Program-made: the position numbers and the translations under genes
Notes under the pieces: model-generated
Seen by the model: only the letters and a program-made list of their open reading frames with translations
Told to the model about the DNA's origin: nothing
Database searches by the model: none
Shown here: one piece after another, positions 1-10,368 of the stretch
How the letters are laid out: every line of letters starts with the position of its first letter
Numbering within the stretch: the stretch's first letter is position 1
Origin: Symbiodinium natans
Taxonomy: Eukaryota > Sar > Dinophyceae > Suessiales > Symbiodiniaceae
Length of the DNA: 64,000 bases
Direction of reading: 5' to 3'
Assembly (NCBI GenBank): GCA_905221605.1
Contig: CAJNDS010001158.1
Span: forward strand, 65,001-129,000

Positions 1-1567
1 TTGGCAGCTTTTTCCCACTTTGCCTCTTTCTTTTATGAAGTTGCATGCTGACAAGTCGCTGACAAGGGCTGTCACATCGGCAGCCTTCATCAGGGACTTT
101 GGCTGTGGCTCCAGCTTTCAAAGTTCACTTACTTCCGAGGCTGACCACAGCTTCGGAAGCGAAAGTTCATGCCGGGGCTGCGTTTTGTTGTTCGTGACGA
201 CAGATGCCTGAATTCTTGCCATGAGTCGCTAGCACCTAGCTTCAGCCTAAAGCCGTTTAGGGGAGTGGTCCCGCGCTTCAAGGGAGGAGGAGCCCTTGCT
301 TCACGATCCGGGATGCTGCTCCAGATACAGATGAGAAGCAGTTTTCCCAGTTTCGAAGTACACGTGCTGACAAGTCACTGACAAGGGCTGTCACGTCGGA
401 CGCCAATCAGGGACTTTGGCCGTGGCTCCAGCTTTCAGAAGGTCAGTTCAGTTCCAGTCTGCGTCGATGTTGAACATGAGTGAAAGTTCTCCCAGGGCAT
501 CGTTTCTTTCTTGCCATGCGTGCTTACTAGTTTGGCGAATAGCGTGAATGTGACTGTTAGGGGAGTGGTCCTGCGCTTCAAGGGAGCAGGAGCCATGAGC
601 CTTTGCATCAGACAGGATCTGACCAGATGCGAATGCGAGCACATAGCCCATAGCGTCCTTTTCGTTTTGCAACAAGCCTTCACCCGGCGATGAGGCCTTT
701 GTTTCTATCGCGGGACATACCGCCTGTACCTGCCCCGCTTCACTAGATCAATAACACGGCGCTGCGCGTTTCGTTGTGACTACACTTATCTGTTCCGATG
801 TTGGATGCCTTGCTTCGCCACTTTCATATGGAATGTTTGCATTCCACCCTTTGAAGTCTTTGGACTTTAGCCGGTTTCCAGGTTTGGCAGGCATGCCTCC
901 CTCTCACCTTGAGAAACGACCGCCAGCTGCACCACTCTGCGGGGTTGCTGCGCGGCAAGGTCCATGCCCCGAGAGAAAAGAACGACACGGACGACATATG
1001 CTCCCGCTTTCCAGGTTCTAAGCTTCCATAGGGACTTAGAGTTTTTTCCTCCAGTCAAAAGTCTCATTGCACTTCAGTCGCATAGCGATGAGCAGTTCGG
1101 CAAGGCGCTTTCGAAACTCTTGTGCAGTTCTACTGCAGTTTCGGGCCAAGGCTGGACATCACAGGGTTTAAGGGCCTAGCACGCTTTTTGTGCGCAAAGA
1201 GAGAGAGAGAGAGAGGGGCAAAGCGGAACATCTGATGGTTGATAGGCTAATCTACCGGAGTGTTTCATGTTCACAGTCCCCGCGCTGCAGTATCACATGG
1301 ACCCAGGACGCACTCAGGCCGCGCTTCGTGCGCGGGGGGGGGGGGGTCACTCCTCTCAAGCCACGTAGAAGAAGAAGAAGAAGAAGAAGAAGAAGAGAGA
1401 GAGAGGCAGAAAGAGACAGAGAGAGAGCCAGAGAGAGAGAGAGTGCGGGGGGGGCTCCCCTATGCCCAGCAGGAGAAGAAGAAGAAGAAGAAGAAGCAGA
1501 AGAAGAAGAAGAAGAAGAAGAAGAAGAAGAAGAGAGAGAGAGAGAGAGAGAACAATTGGGGTATGTT
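1..1567. repeat. Segmental duplication block A, copy 1 (window edge)
   Basis: Nearly identical to 38429-39985, with scattered substitutions and small indels; the match stops just after the GA-rich tract, where the sequences diverge. The block is itself built of smaller repeats: a GCTGACAAGTCGCTGACAAG core near 46 and 366, and a roughly 100-base element at about 764-867 that recurs at about 1590-1690, 34592-34700 and 39175-39275. Open frames inside are short, overlap in several frames and match no family I know, so I read the block as non-coding. The left end is cut by the window. Confidence 0.9.
1366..1551. repeat. GAA/GA compound microsatellite
   Basis: Long runs of GAA and GA broken by a short G-rich spacer, directly after a run of about 13 G at 1334-1346. 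The homologous tract at about 39783-39970 has different repeat numbers. Reading frames through it give only Glu/Arg/Lys low-complexity peptides and should not be called genes. Confidence 0.95.
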
Positions 1568-2378
1568 CACTAGGAAAAAGAGGGGCGCTTGCGCGTTTCG
1601 TTGTGACTACGCTTGTCTGTTCCGCTGTTGGATGCTTTGCTCCGCCACTTTCATATGGAATGTTTGCATTCCACCCTTTGAAGCCTTTGAACTTTATCCG
1701 GTTTCTAGGTTTGGCATGGCCCTCCTCTCGCAGCCCCCCGCTCGTTTGGTTAGTTGGCTTGGTCCAGGGGTGCTGGGAACTTTCAAACCTTCATGCCTTG
1801 CAACTGAAATTCCTCTTGGTCACGCAGTAACCTTCACTTTGAGGTTTAAACAACAGAGAAATCCAGTGCCGGTTTACAACTTCACCTTTGTATCAACACC
1901 ACTTCATCTCCGTGATCAGGGCAGTTGCTGCTTTCCCCAAAGGAAAGCACCAATTGCATGGGTCCGGGCTTACCTTACAAGGGTTTCCACGGTCTGCGCC
2001 AGGATCCCAGATAAATTAGCTCAGCACCCGAGGGCCCGAAAGCCGCGCAATTACTGGCGTGTTCCAGATGCTATGCCGCAGCCTCTGTGCTTAGTGACTC
2101 ATGTGCCAGGCTAAAGGTAATGACCCCCAGCCAAATGCAAGCACATGTATACAAGGCATGCATACTTGCATGTGGCACGAAGAACTTGGGATGTATGTCG
2201 CTTCATTGGGCGTCATATGCATCCCCAACATTCCGTCATCTGACTCTAGCATACGATCACTGCCGGACGTTAACTTGCCAACAGACCCTATCAAGCGTGG
2301 TTGCCTTCAACGTTTGGCAGTTCAGTGCTGCCCCGCCAACCTCACAATAAGGTCCGTGCCCGTGTTCTGCAGCACGTC
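1568..2378. other. Upstream region of first sulfotransferase gene
   Basis: The first ~120 bases are a further copy of the ~100-base element of block A. The rest is unique sequence with no recognisable gene. Dinoflagellate promoters usually have no TATA box, and none is evident here. Any 5' UTR of the gene starting at 2379 would lie here. Confidence 0.5.
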
Positions 2379-4119
2379 ATGCATGGTACCTGGTCATCCT
2401 TGCTATTGGTACCATGCCTGATGCTTATATGCCTCTTGTTGATTCTGTCTGGGATGCGCCTGCAGTTTGGCTGCGCGATACTGGAGTCGGCTTCGAGGAG
2501 GAGCACTCCTTCTGGCCCCCCTGGCGGTTCCCCAGTGGGCCAAGCGAATGTGAAGACTTTGAATAGATTCTGCCCGCAGTGCGAGGGCCCCCTGTGCAAA
2601 CGGAAGTTTTTGTTCATCGTTGCAACGGGGCGCAGCGGCTCTACCTCCCTGATGAACATGGTAAGTCTCATTGACGGCGTCTTCCTGTATGGTGAGAACT
2701 ACGGTGCTCTTCGTCACTTGGGTCAGATGCAGGAGCGTTTCTTCAGCACCTTGGCTGCTCAGGGGCATGATGCGCCACTTCTGGCTGAGCGGCTGCTCCT
2801 GCACTCACAAGACTGGCTCTGGGACTTCCTCACACCACCCAGCTTCCTCAACGACTGGAAGCAAAGTGTTTCCATTCGGGGGTTCAAGGATCGCTTCTAC
2901 TGTGCTGGGGGCGGGGAGGGGGGCGGAGTGGGGATGGGGGAGGGGAAATTGAATGCAGGGGTATCCAGTTAGGTGCAGTCGCAGCTGCCGCCAATGACGA
3001 TTTGCATGCTGTCGAGTGCATGTCCACGGGGGCCGGGTCGTGGGATAAGAAGCATTCCAAATGATGGGCGTCATAGAGCTCCCAACCTAGCAGGGTTTTG
3101 AAGCACATGGCGTACTGGGTAAACAAGTTGGGGGAAGGGTTTAGGGTTTAGGGTTTGATCTGCTCCTCTCGGTGAGAGAACCAGTAGGAGATCCGCTGGG
3201 ACGCCACTGCCTTTCAGTTTGTGCGGAGAACATGCCCCTGCAGCCGGTTCATCTTCAACTACCGACTGGACAAGGATGCCCAGAGCCAGTCTGCCTTCTA
3301 CAAGTTAACGCGGCGGCATTTGGAAGAACTTCTTAAATCACGGTTACAAAGCCCTGCCCTGGAGCAGCACTTGAGACGTGCATCTCCAAGAAACTGCCAG
3401 GACGAGGAACGCTTCACCGGAGTCTCTTTCCATCTTCACGCAGCAGATGAGGCCTTCGCCGCGCAGTTCAACGGGTTCAGGGTTCGGCATCTGGCTGCGG
3501 AAGAGGGGTCATGATGGGTCGTCAGGCTTGTCGTCTTGTTCCTTGAGTGTGCCTCGTTCTGCCTGGAAAATATCCTCCGCTCCGAAGCAAAGCGTCATAG
3601 ATTGGAAGGGTGCAGAAGTGGAGAAAGCTATGGCAGGCGCAGTGAATTCACCAGTTGGCTTTCAAGTGCCATCTGAGACCATCCGCATCTATCATTCTCA
3701 CTATCAGGTTCTCACATCACTATCAGATTCCGGTTCAGCATCATTAGCATCGTTACAGCGATTCACTATTTCCACGCTTACCATCACTACCTTGATTTTG
3801 AAAATTGCCATTCCTATACCATGAGTGCCATCAATACCTGTACTAAAAGTATTCTCATTGCCATTGTTCCCAATACTCTATGTATTTTTGCCGCAGAGAC
3901 TATGGTTTTCTTGCCGCCCAATTAAAAACTGAGCAGCGCAGGCAGTTACTCGAAGAGACGGAGTTGCCCTTCCTGGAGCTTCCGCTGGAGAATTTCACCT
4001 TGAGTTCCTTCAACCGCTTGGCACACTGGCTTGGGGCTGAATGTCGCTTCACCAACATCACGCATTCGAATGCAAATGGCACTTATGCTGAGTCAGAGTC
4101 CTCGGCGCGATGTGCTTAG
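2379..4119 (+). CDS. Membrane-anchored sulfotransferase-like protein (three exons)
   Basis: Exons inferred at 2379-2888, 3188-3507 and 3897-4119, giving about 350 residues. The first in-frame ATG opens a short N terminus followed by a hydrophobic signal anchor (LLLVPCLMLICLLLILSG), as in type II Golgi enzymes. Exon 1 carries a sulfotransferase PAPS 5'-phosphosulfate loop, FLFIVATGRSGSTSLMNM. Joining exon 1 to exon 2 gives IRGFKEIRWDATAFQF, a continuous sulfotransferase-type segment, then CPCSRFIFNYRLD, the likely 3'-phosphate-binding region. Exon 3 supplies a C terminus (LPLENFTLSSFNRLAHWL). Intron 1 must begin with GA to keep the frame; intron 2 fits GT-AG. The acceptor substrate cannot be told; a luminal carbohydrate or protein is likely. 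A paralogue lies 1.1 kb downstream on the same strand. I am fairly sure of the family, less of the exact start and of the exon 2/3 junction. Confidence 0.75.
2889..3187 (+). other. Intron with GA 5' splice site
   Basis: The upstream exon ends in AAG and the intron starts GATCGC; it ends CAGTAG before GAGATCCGC. An in-frame TAG immediately before 3188 forces the exon to begin there. AGGA occurs at both boundaries, so the exact cut within that repeat is ambiguous. The intron holds a G-rich run (about 2905-2944) and a TTTAGGG tract about 30-50 bases before its 3' end. Confidence 0.7.
3138..3158 (+). repeat. Interstitial TTTAGGG tract
   Basis: Three tandem copies of the plant/dinoflagellate-type telomere unit inside intron 1 of the sulfotransferase-like gene. 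Confidence 0.9.
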
Positions 4120-5268
4120 AGTGCACAGAAAGCAAGGCGGGGCGTTTCTTGTTCAAGCCTTGCCAGGCCATGGCCAGTTTCTGCAGAGGCTAAAAGCCTT
4201 GTTTCCGCTTCCCCCGCCGAATCTGTTTTCACCTGAACCCATCTGAACGCATCTGACCTCAACAGATTCGTTGGACCTGAGGCCTGGAATGTAAGGCATC
4301 CTTCCGTTCATGACAAATAGCCCGACATGTGAATGCCCTGAAAAGAGGGCGTCGACTTCTCAAACCGTTTCGCAAAAGGGGGGCCAGGACGCACAAAGGG
4401 GCTTGGAAGCCCTAAAGCAACAGTCCGAAGCCGCAGGAGAAGAAGAGCGCTTTCTAGACTGATGCCGGGGCGGAACTTGTCAGACCACTTAAGGGTGCAG
4501 TGCTTGAGAAGCTGGCCTTCTTCCTTGCCGAGCGCTCTTCAAGATGTCTCAATGTCTGCGGCCGGTAAGATGGCCCTCAAGGGGCTTGAAGTACTGTGAA
4601 GTCCGCAGGCTTCCCCTGGCGATGTAAAAGAAGTAGCCTCAGCTCGAGAACGGTTCGCCACCGGTCAAGCACCCTTCCTGGATGCCCTGACTCCTCGAGT
4701 CCGGCTGCGGCCAAAAAGTGTTTAATTCAAGGCGAAACCTGGATGGGGAGCCGCGCCTCATCAAGAACTTCACTGTAGATGCAGGATGTTTCAGGGCGTG
4801 TTGGGCTTAGGCTCCTCATCCTGACCCTATTCCTTCTCTCTCTAATGGCATGTCGGAGGTTTCTGTGAGCCTCACCTCTGCCATGCGCAGTACAGTTTGG
4901 AACCTCGCAGCGTACATAACCTCACGCTGCAGTTGAGTCCATTGTTGAGCTTGCCCACTGGCACATTGTATAGAGTCAGTCGCCTAGAACATGCCACAGG
5001 GGCCCCAAAAAAAGCACGAATCTAGCAGCTTGAAAAAGGCAGACAAGGAGAGGTGCAGCTGTCCCTGCTTGAGGAAAGCTCGCTATAGCAACCGCATCGG
5101 GCCGGGCAGAAGCAAAGGCTCAAGGCTAGTGACTAGTGCAATCTAGTGCACTGACACCGCATGCATATGCGTCAAGCTAGGAAAGTCGGTGGAGTCTCTA
5201 ACGTGCGATCATGTAACACGAAGCCAGTGTGTCTGTCGTTGCTGTCGTCCGTTTGCACCATTTGCACC
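4120..5268. other. Spacer between the two sulfotransferase-like genes
   Basis: The 3' UTR of the first gene presumably starts here. I see no further sulfotransferase exon, RNA gene or repeat. Short open frames (for example 4596-4778) show no recognisable domain. Confidence 0.5.
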
Positions 5269-5886
5269 ATGCGTTTTTGCACTTTGCCACTGTACTGCCT
5301 TGTGGTGACGCTTGTGGCGTCAGAAGAGATGCAGATCGCGAAGGCGAAGTCGGCGAAGTCGTGGTGCCCAAGCTGCCAAGGAGCCCTCTGTCAACGGCAG
5401 TTTCTCTTTACAGCGATGGACCCCCAAAGTGCCGAACTCCAGCACCTTGATCAACTTGTTCGACAATCGGGTTCCCGAGTGCGCAGTGGCTTTGATGGTG
5501 CCGTGTCCGAGCTACTGAAGGCCCTGAAGTCCGTCTACCGGACGATGTCATGGGGTGAGGAGGGCTTGAAGGATCCGATGCCTCAAGATGGCGTCAGCCG
5601 ACTCAAGCCATTTGTTCACACCAAGGATGAGGTTGTGAACAGCAAGCTGCTATTTCGGACACAACTGTTGATCTGGGATTGGCTGCAAACGGGGCAGTCC
5701 ACACTTGCTGTTTACAACGCAGCACATTGGGATGTGGAAGAGTTGGAATTACTGCTGCTTGCATGTCCCTGCAGTCGCCTGGTCCTAAAGCCGCTCGGCA
5801 CAGAAGAACTGCTGCAGCAGCACAACATCTCCCACGCCGATGTCACAGCCCGCGACGAGCTCACCGCTTGGTTTCAGAATGTCTAA
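5269..5886 (+). CDS. Sulfotransferase-like paralogue lacking the PAPS loop, single exon
   Basis: An uninterrupted frame of 205 codons. The chosen ATG opens a signal peptide (MRFCTLPLYCLVVTLVASEE). The protein resembles the upstream gene: WCPSCQGALCQRQFLF corresponds to FCPQCEGPLCKRKFLF, LLIWDWLQ to DWLWDFL, and ACPCSRLVLKPLG to TCPCSRFIFNYRLD. The phosphosulfate loop (GRSGST in the neighbour) is replaced by MDPQSAELQ, and the FKEIRWDA segment is not conserved. PAPS-dependent catalysis is therefore unlikely. The frame runs through both positions where the neighbour has introns, so this copy is either retroposed or predates intron gain. It could be a pseudoenzyme, a binding protein or an ORF decaying slowly; the intact frame and retained signal peptide argue mildly for use. 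Confidence 0.65.
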   Translation: MRFCTLPLYCLVVTLVASEEMQIAKAKSAKSWCPSCQGALCQRQFLFTAMDPQSAELQHLDQLVRQSGSRVRSGFDGAVSELLKALKSVYRTMSWGEEGLKDPMPQDGVSRLKPFVHTKDEVVNSKLLFRTQLLIWDWLQTGQSTLAVYNAAHWDVEELELLLLACPCSRLVLKPLGTEELLQQHNISHADVTARDELTAWFQNV

Positions 5887-7200
5887 GAAAAAATGCCCCG
5901 AGGGTAAAGAGCTAGGCCGGCTTAAGCCGCGGACGCAGGGCAAGGCTGTAGCTTTCGGCATTTCAGAGTACCCTTTGCCCTCAGTATCTATTCGTACCCG
6001 GCTCTACGCAATCATGTCCGAAGATGCAGATTGAAGAACTCCACATCGTCGTCCCAGAGATCGTAGGGCGCATTAAACATAGATCCTTAAGGTTCCATAG
6101 TTGAGAACTTCACACACCCAGAAATCCACAACAGTACAGCGTACAGTGGTGTGCCATACTCCTCAAGTTTGCACAGCAGCTTGGCAACCGGAGAACGCAA
6201 GGACCCTGTACGACACCTCAAGTTCATGTTGGTACATAGGGCTCTTCCTCATTCTGGCTACTCCCCTTCAGAATCCTATGAACTCATCCGCGCAACTGTT
6301 ATCCCAAATAATTACAACGAATACTTTTGTTTCAGCATTTCAAACATCTCAGAATCTGATTCCAAAGTTTCCTGCGCATGTTGGAATATGTAGCCCTTTA
6401 TCCGTTATGCCAAAAAACATCCGTACACTAGTCGACACTAGTATTCAAATTTCCCATTACTCCAAAACATTGCAAAGATCCCATTGCACTCTGCGATTCT
6501 TACAATTTATTTCAGGGACAAGCATTCTAACGTTTATCCCGTGCAAGTTGGAATACTCATTCCATCGTTCCACTATTCCATGTGTGTGGCTGGGTGGGTG
6601 GGTGGGTGGGTGGGTGGGTGAGTGGGTGGGTGGGTGGGGGGGAGCGGGGGGAGGGGGGGGGGGGGTGTTTGGAAACGCAGCTACCAGAATAAATGGAACA
6701 AGCATGCTGTAATTCCAAGTTCCGGGGAATGGAAGAGCAGATTCCTGGTTTTGAGTTTTTGATGCGTAAGCACTCTTGGAGTATCAGTGCCAAGCACGTA
6801 GCTTGTGGAGGAGTTATTGAAGCACAATGCGGGATGGGAGTCTAGAAATGTGAGTTGTGGAACAGCTCTTCCCGCATTGATGTGGAAACTTTGGAGTAGC
6901 ACTTCATTGCATGGTGGCGGGGCCATATGCATCTTGTATACAGGCGCATTGTGGCCCCAGCTTAGCATACATGGCGAGGCTGTTTTAGCAAATGCCGCTT
7001 CAGGACTGAACCTTATCCGTGGCAAAGTCAAAGCCTTGGGCCTTCGCAGCCCTCACACTACACCTTTGCCTAGAGTGACAGAGACACCTCCCAGTTGTTC
7101 AGTTGCAGTTTAGGGTTTAGGTCTGCATAAGCGTCCGTGTTGAGGGTTTATTGGGTGCAGGTTTGCAGGATTTGGTAAACACACTCGTGTCGTCTGATAG
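5887..7200. other. Region without identifiable gene; (TGGG)n and G-run
   Basis: Contains a TGGG/GTGG microsatellite at about 6593-6638, running into a G-rich stretch to about 6666, and a short TTTAGGG-like tract near 7108-7120. Open frames here are short or arise from the microsatellite. Confidence 0.6.
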
Positions 7201-7563
7201 TCATGGCGCCGTCCATGTCCTCCACGACGTGCCCTCCAGAACTCGGACGTGACTTTGCAGGACCGTGAGCCCCATCTGCCCCCCGCTTTGGTGTGTGCAG
7301 TCGAGTGTAAATACAGATTCAGAGTTGAACGCCCGATTAAAGGCCGCCACAAAGCCAGCGGCAGGCCCGATCATTCGGATGATATCGTGGGGGGAGCCAT
7401 GTGTTGTTGTACGAGTCACGGTCCGACAGTCTGGGTCTCTGAGGATTAGGACTGCAACAGTCGGTTTGCCACCCGTGTTGAAGGAACCAGTCCCCGAATC
7501 AACTTGAGCTGCTTGTAGTGGCCCCTGAAACACACTCAATAGCCCTTCATACTGTGAGGCCAA
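7201..7563 (-). CDS. Hypothetical ORF, 120 aa, minus strand (doubtful)
   Basis: An ATG-to-stop frame on the minus strand with a balanced amino-acid composition (includes KPTVAVLILRDPDC and GPAAGFVAAFNRAF). I recognise no domain, signal peptide or membrane segment. It would be the only gene opposite to the others in the window, which lowers my belief. It may be a chance frame or an exon of a gene I cannot see. Confidence 0.2.
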   Translation of the reverse strand: MASQYEGLLSVFQGPLQAAQVDSGTGSFNTGGKPTVAVLILRDPDCRTVTRTTTHGSPHDIIRMIGPAAGFVAAFNRAFNSESVFTLDCTHQSGGQMGLTVLQSHVRVLEGTSWRTWTAP

Positions 7564-7929
7564 AAACAGAGGCCCATTTTAGACCTGCCCTCGACCGCTC
7601 ATCCTTCTCAATCCCCAGCAAGAAAAATGACTCATGCCCCATATTTTTGGAAGCAGAAGCAATGGAGCTTGCAGGTTTCAGCAAGTGTGCGCGGGATTGG
7701 TGGTGTGCGCTTTGCTGCTGAATCAGGCGCCGGGGTCAGTGCTTCTGATGCTTCATAGCAAGAGCAGCTTGCGCAGCTTCGCAGCTGCAACGAGGAAAGT
7801 TCTTGTGTCAGGCTTGCGGGGTTGCGGTGCCAGAGTTTCGGGAGAAGGGCAAAACCTGCGGGGGGTACAAATTTCAAACAGCAGGCACGAGTTGCGCAAC
7901 CAGAACTAGTGCTACGAGTTTACAAATCT

Positions 7930-8410
7930 GTGGACCCAAAGCTTCCGGTTCTGAACTTGAACCGAAAAAACGATTTAAGAATCAAAAGAGCGTGCATTCC
8001 AAAGCAATTTCCAAAACGTCTGGTTCTGAGTTTAGACCCCAAAAAAGCTAAACCAAATGACTCCAAAGCAAATTCCACAACATCTGGTTCTGAATCATAG
8101 CCTAAAATTTGAAAAACAAATTGCAAAAGCGGGGACTCCAAAGCAAGTTCCAAAACGTCTTGTTGTGAGTTTGAACCTTAACAAATCCAAACAAGTTAAA
8201 AAAGCATGGACTCCAAGGCAAACTCTAAAACGTCTGGTTCTGAATTATAACCTTAGAAAGTCGTAAACAAATTACAAAGGCGTGGACCCCAAAGCAAATT
8301 CAAAAATGTTTGGTTCTGAATGTGAACCTTAACAACAATCCAGAACAAATCACAAAAGCGTGGACTCCAAAGCAAATTCCAAAGCATCTGGTTCTGAATC
8401 TAAGGCAGAA
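7930..8410. repeat. Minisatellite of about 75 bp, six units or more
   Basis: The core CCAAAGCAAATTCC followed by a GTCTGGTTCTGA element recurs, with its start at about 7999, 8063, 8138, 8213, 8289 and 8367 (spacings 64, 75, 75, 76 and 78). The tract is noticeably more A-rich than its surroundings. Frames through it give Ser/Lys repeats with no known domain. Confidence 0.9.
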
Positions 8411-8534
8411 TATTCCAAAGCATTTTTTGTCCATTTTGTATTTCGAACCAAAACCTAGTGACTTCCGCCGTGTTTTTGTGATTTTTGACCGTTTTGGGTT
8501 CTCACAAACCTCCCAATATAGTGCAAGAGCGTAG

Positions 8535-8765
8535 ATTGTTGTTAGTTTGGCGGCCTGGGAAGGCCCCAAATGGCCAATTTAGTGATTTGAACCTTTTTCG
8601 GGCTTTCACAAATCCCAAATCTAAGGCCAAAACATAGGATTGTTCCTAGTTTGGCGGCCTTGAAAATCCTCAATTTTTGTTGCCTTTTCGCCATTGTGTG
8701 CTTTCACCCCTGAATTCTCGCTAGTTTGGCGGATTTCTGCAGCCTTGAAAGCCCCGCACGTCCGG
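8535..8765. repeat. Degenerate repeat with TAGTTTGGCGG core
   Basis: TAGTTTGGCGG occurs near 8543, 8650 and 8723, each followed by a related segment (for example CCTTGAAA). A related TAGTTTGGCGAATAG string occurs in block A near 530 and 38956. Confidence 0.6.
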
Positions 8766-9970
8766 AGTCTCTACCCTATACGTATCTTGTCCACAGTCAA
8801 GATAACCCAACTTCAGTTGGGTTGTCCTACCGTAGCACTCCCGATTTTGCGCAAACCAACCAGATGAGCAAGTCAAACCCCTGCTGCCAGGCTTGCTTGG
8901 CAAACCTGTTGCTTGGCTGCCATTGCGGTGTGCCATTCGCACGCACGTGCATTTTCACATAGTCAAGGTGGGTGCCAAACTGGTTCGCTGATCTTTTTGA
9001 AGCTCGGATGAGCGATCTACTTCCCTGAGTTTACTCGGATATTGGGCAGCTTATGTTACGTGCTGGCTTGGAGTTTATTACGTGTCCAATGGTTTTTGGG
9101 GCCAGCTGTTAAGCCTGCATTGCAGCAACGACTACTTCGAATATTCGACTCTGTTTTCTAGTGTGCTCCTGTTCAGTTCCTTGTCGCGGACCAAGCTAAA
9201 GTCTGGGTTCATCGTGTTTGCACTTCTTTGGATAAGGGCCTCACGGCCTTACAGTGATTATAGTGCCTGTGCCAAGACCGCTACAGCAGCCCCCAGTCTT
9301 GCAGCGATGGTTGCAGCAGTTCCTGACGGGGCCTCTCGGAAGCGCAGATTTGGGCTTCGGGTTGGTTTTTGAGTGCCTTCGGACCTGGGACGTGAAACAG
9401 ACCGTTGAAAGTGCTGCTTCAGTCGCCAAACAAGCCCCGATTCAAGCTAAAGCAGGTCGTGCAGGCCACATTGCCCCTTCGATACACACAGACCCCCTTA
9501 CCTCCATCACTGAGCCATAGACCCCATCTGGCCCCCCTGAATCCCTTCAAGTTGTCTTGAGGTGCCAGCCGCTGCTTCACCTTCCCTTCCTTCTGGCAGA
9601 GCCACATCTGCGCGATTCTCAGGGCTTCAATGTTGGAGTCGGTGCTGGCGTTATTAGCGAGTGTCAGCAAGTGGCCTTATTTCAACAACAAATGCAAAAG
9701 GCACATGCAGCATGTGCTGTATTGTTTCGTTGTCTCTTCTGACCCTGATTTGCGGTGCTGGGTGTCACTTCTTATTGAGAAATTTAGGAGCACACATCAC
9801 TTAAAGACATGGATTTCAAGATGCTCAAAGCACGCGGTACTTTTGAGTGCAAGGAGGTGTATAAACGCAATGTCTCTGTGTGTTACACGGCAAGTACAAG
9901 TCTGTTCTATTCGGCATTCGGCTGGCATTGGTGTCTGTATGGAGCTGTAGTTGCGGAAGCCCATGTCTCA
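8766..9970. other. Region without identifiable gene
   Basis: Unique sequence near 50% GC. Frames of 60-105 codons overlap on both strands; none has a recognisable domain, signal peptide or convincing splice context. Confidence 0.5.
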
Positions 9971-9973
9971 AAA

Positions 9974-10290
9974 CCGCCATCCTCGTGACTGTCGCCACTT
10001 TTGGACTTCGGTCTGATGTTCGTGGCTTAGAAGTGCGGACCGTCGCGAGGATGAGGGGCGCGGGGCGCGTCATCTTCGTAACTCTCGTCATTTTGAAGCT
10101 TGGTTTGGTGTTGAGCCCTCAAGCGTGCAGACAGTTACCAGGATGAGGCATATGGGGCCGGGGCGTGCCATCCTCCTCTCTTTCGTTACGTTTTCAGCTT
10201 CGTATGTTAGTTCGCACCTCAAGAGCGCAGAGGTGGGGAGCGCCATCCTCGTAACGGTCGTCGCTTTTGAACCTTGGTAAGGTCTGAATG
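9974..10290. repeat. Degenerate minisatellite, 75-100 bp units
   Basis: Units starting (C/T)GCCATCCTCGT or similar at about 9974, 10068, 10166 and 10241, each followed by a TTTTGGACTT/TTTTGAACCTT-like string and a CTCAAGCGTGCAGA-like string. At least four diverged copies. Confidence 0.75.
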
Positions 10291-10352
10291 CCTCAACCGT
10301 GCAAAAGAGAAATGAGAAGGAGATGCAAAGCCAAAGAGCGAGAGAGAGATTG

Positions 10353-10368
10353 GCCAGTTTGGCTCAAG
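10353..10368 (+). other. Possible relict of dinoflagellate spliced leader
   Basis: GCCAGTTTGGCTCAAG matches the last 16 bases of the canonical dinoflagellate spliced leader (GCCATTTTGGCTCAAG) at 15 of 16 positions, in the gene-sense orientation. The upstream bases do not continue the match. Such relicts mark retroposed trans-spliced mRNAs in dinoflagellates, but no clear retrogene follows. Confidence 0.35.

Noticed and set aside
1190-2114. Long plus-strand frames rich in Glu/Arg/Lys
   Set aside because: They are produced by the GAA/GA microsatellite; flanking sequence is a duplicated non-coding repeat.
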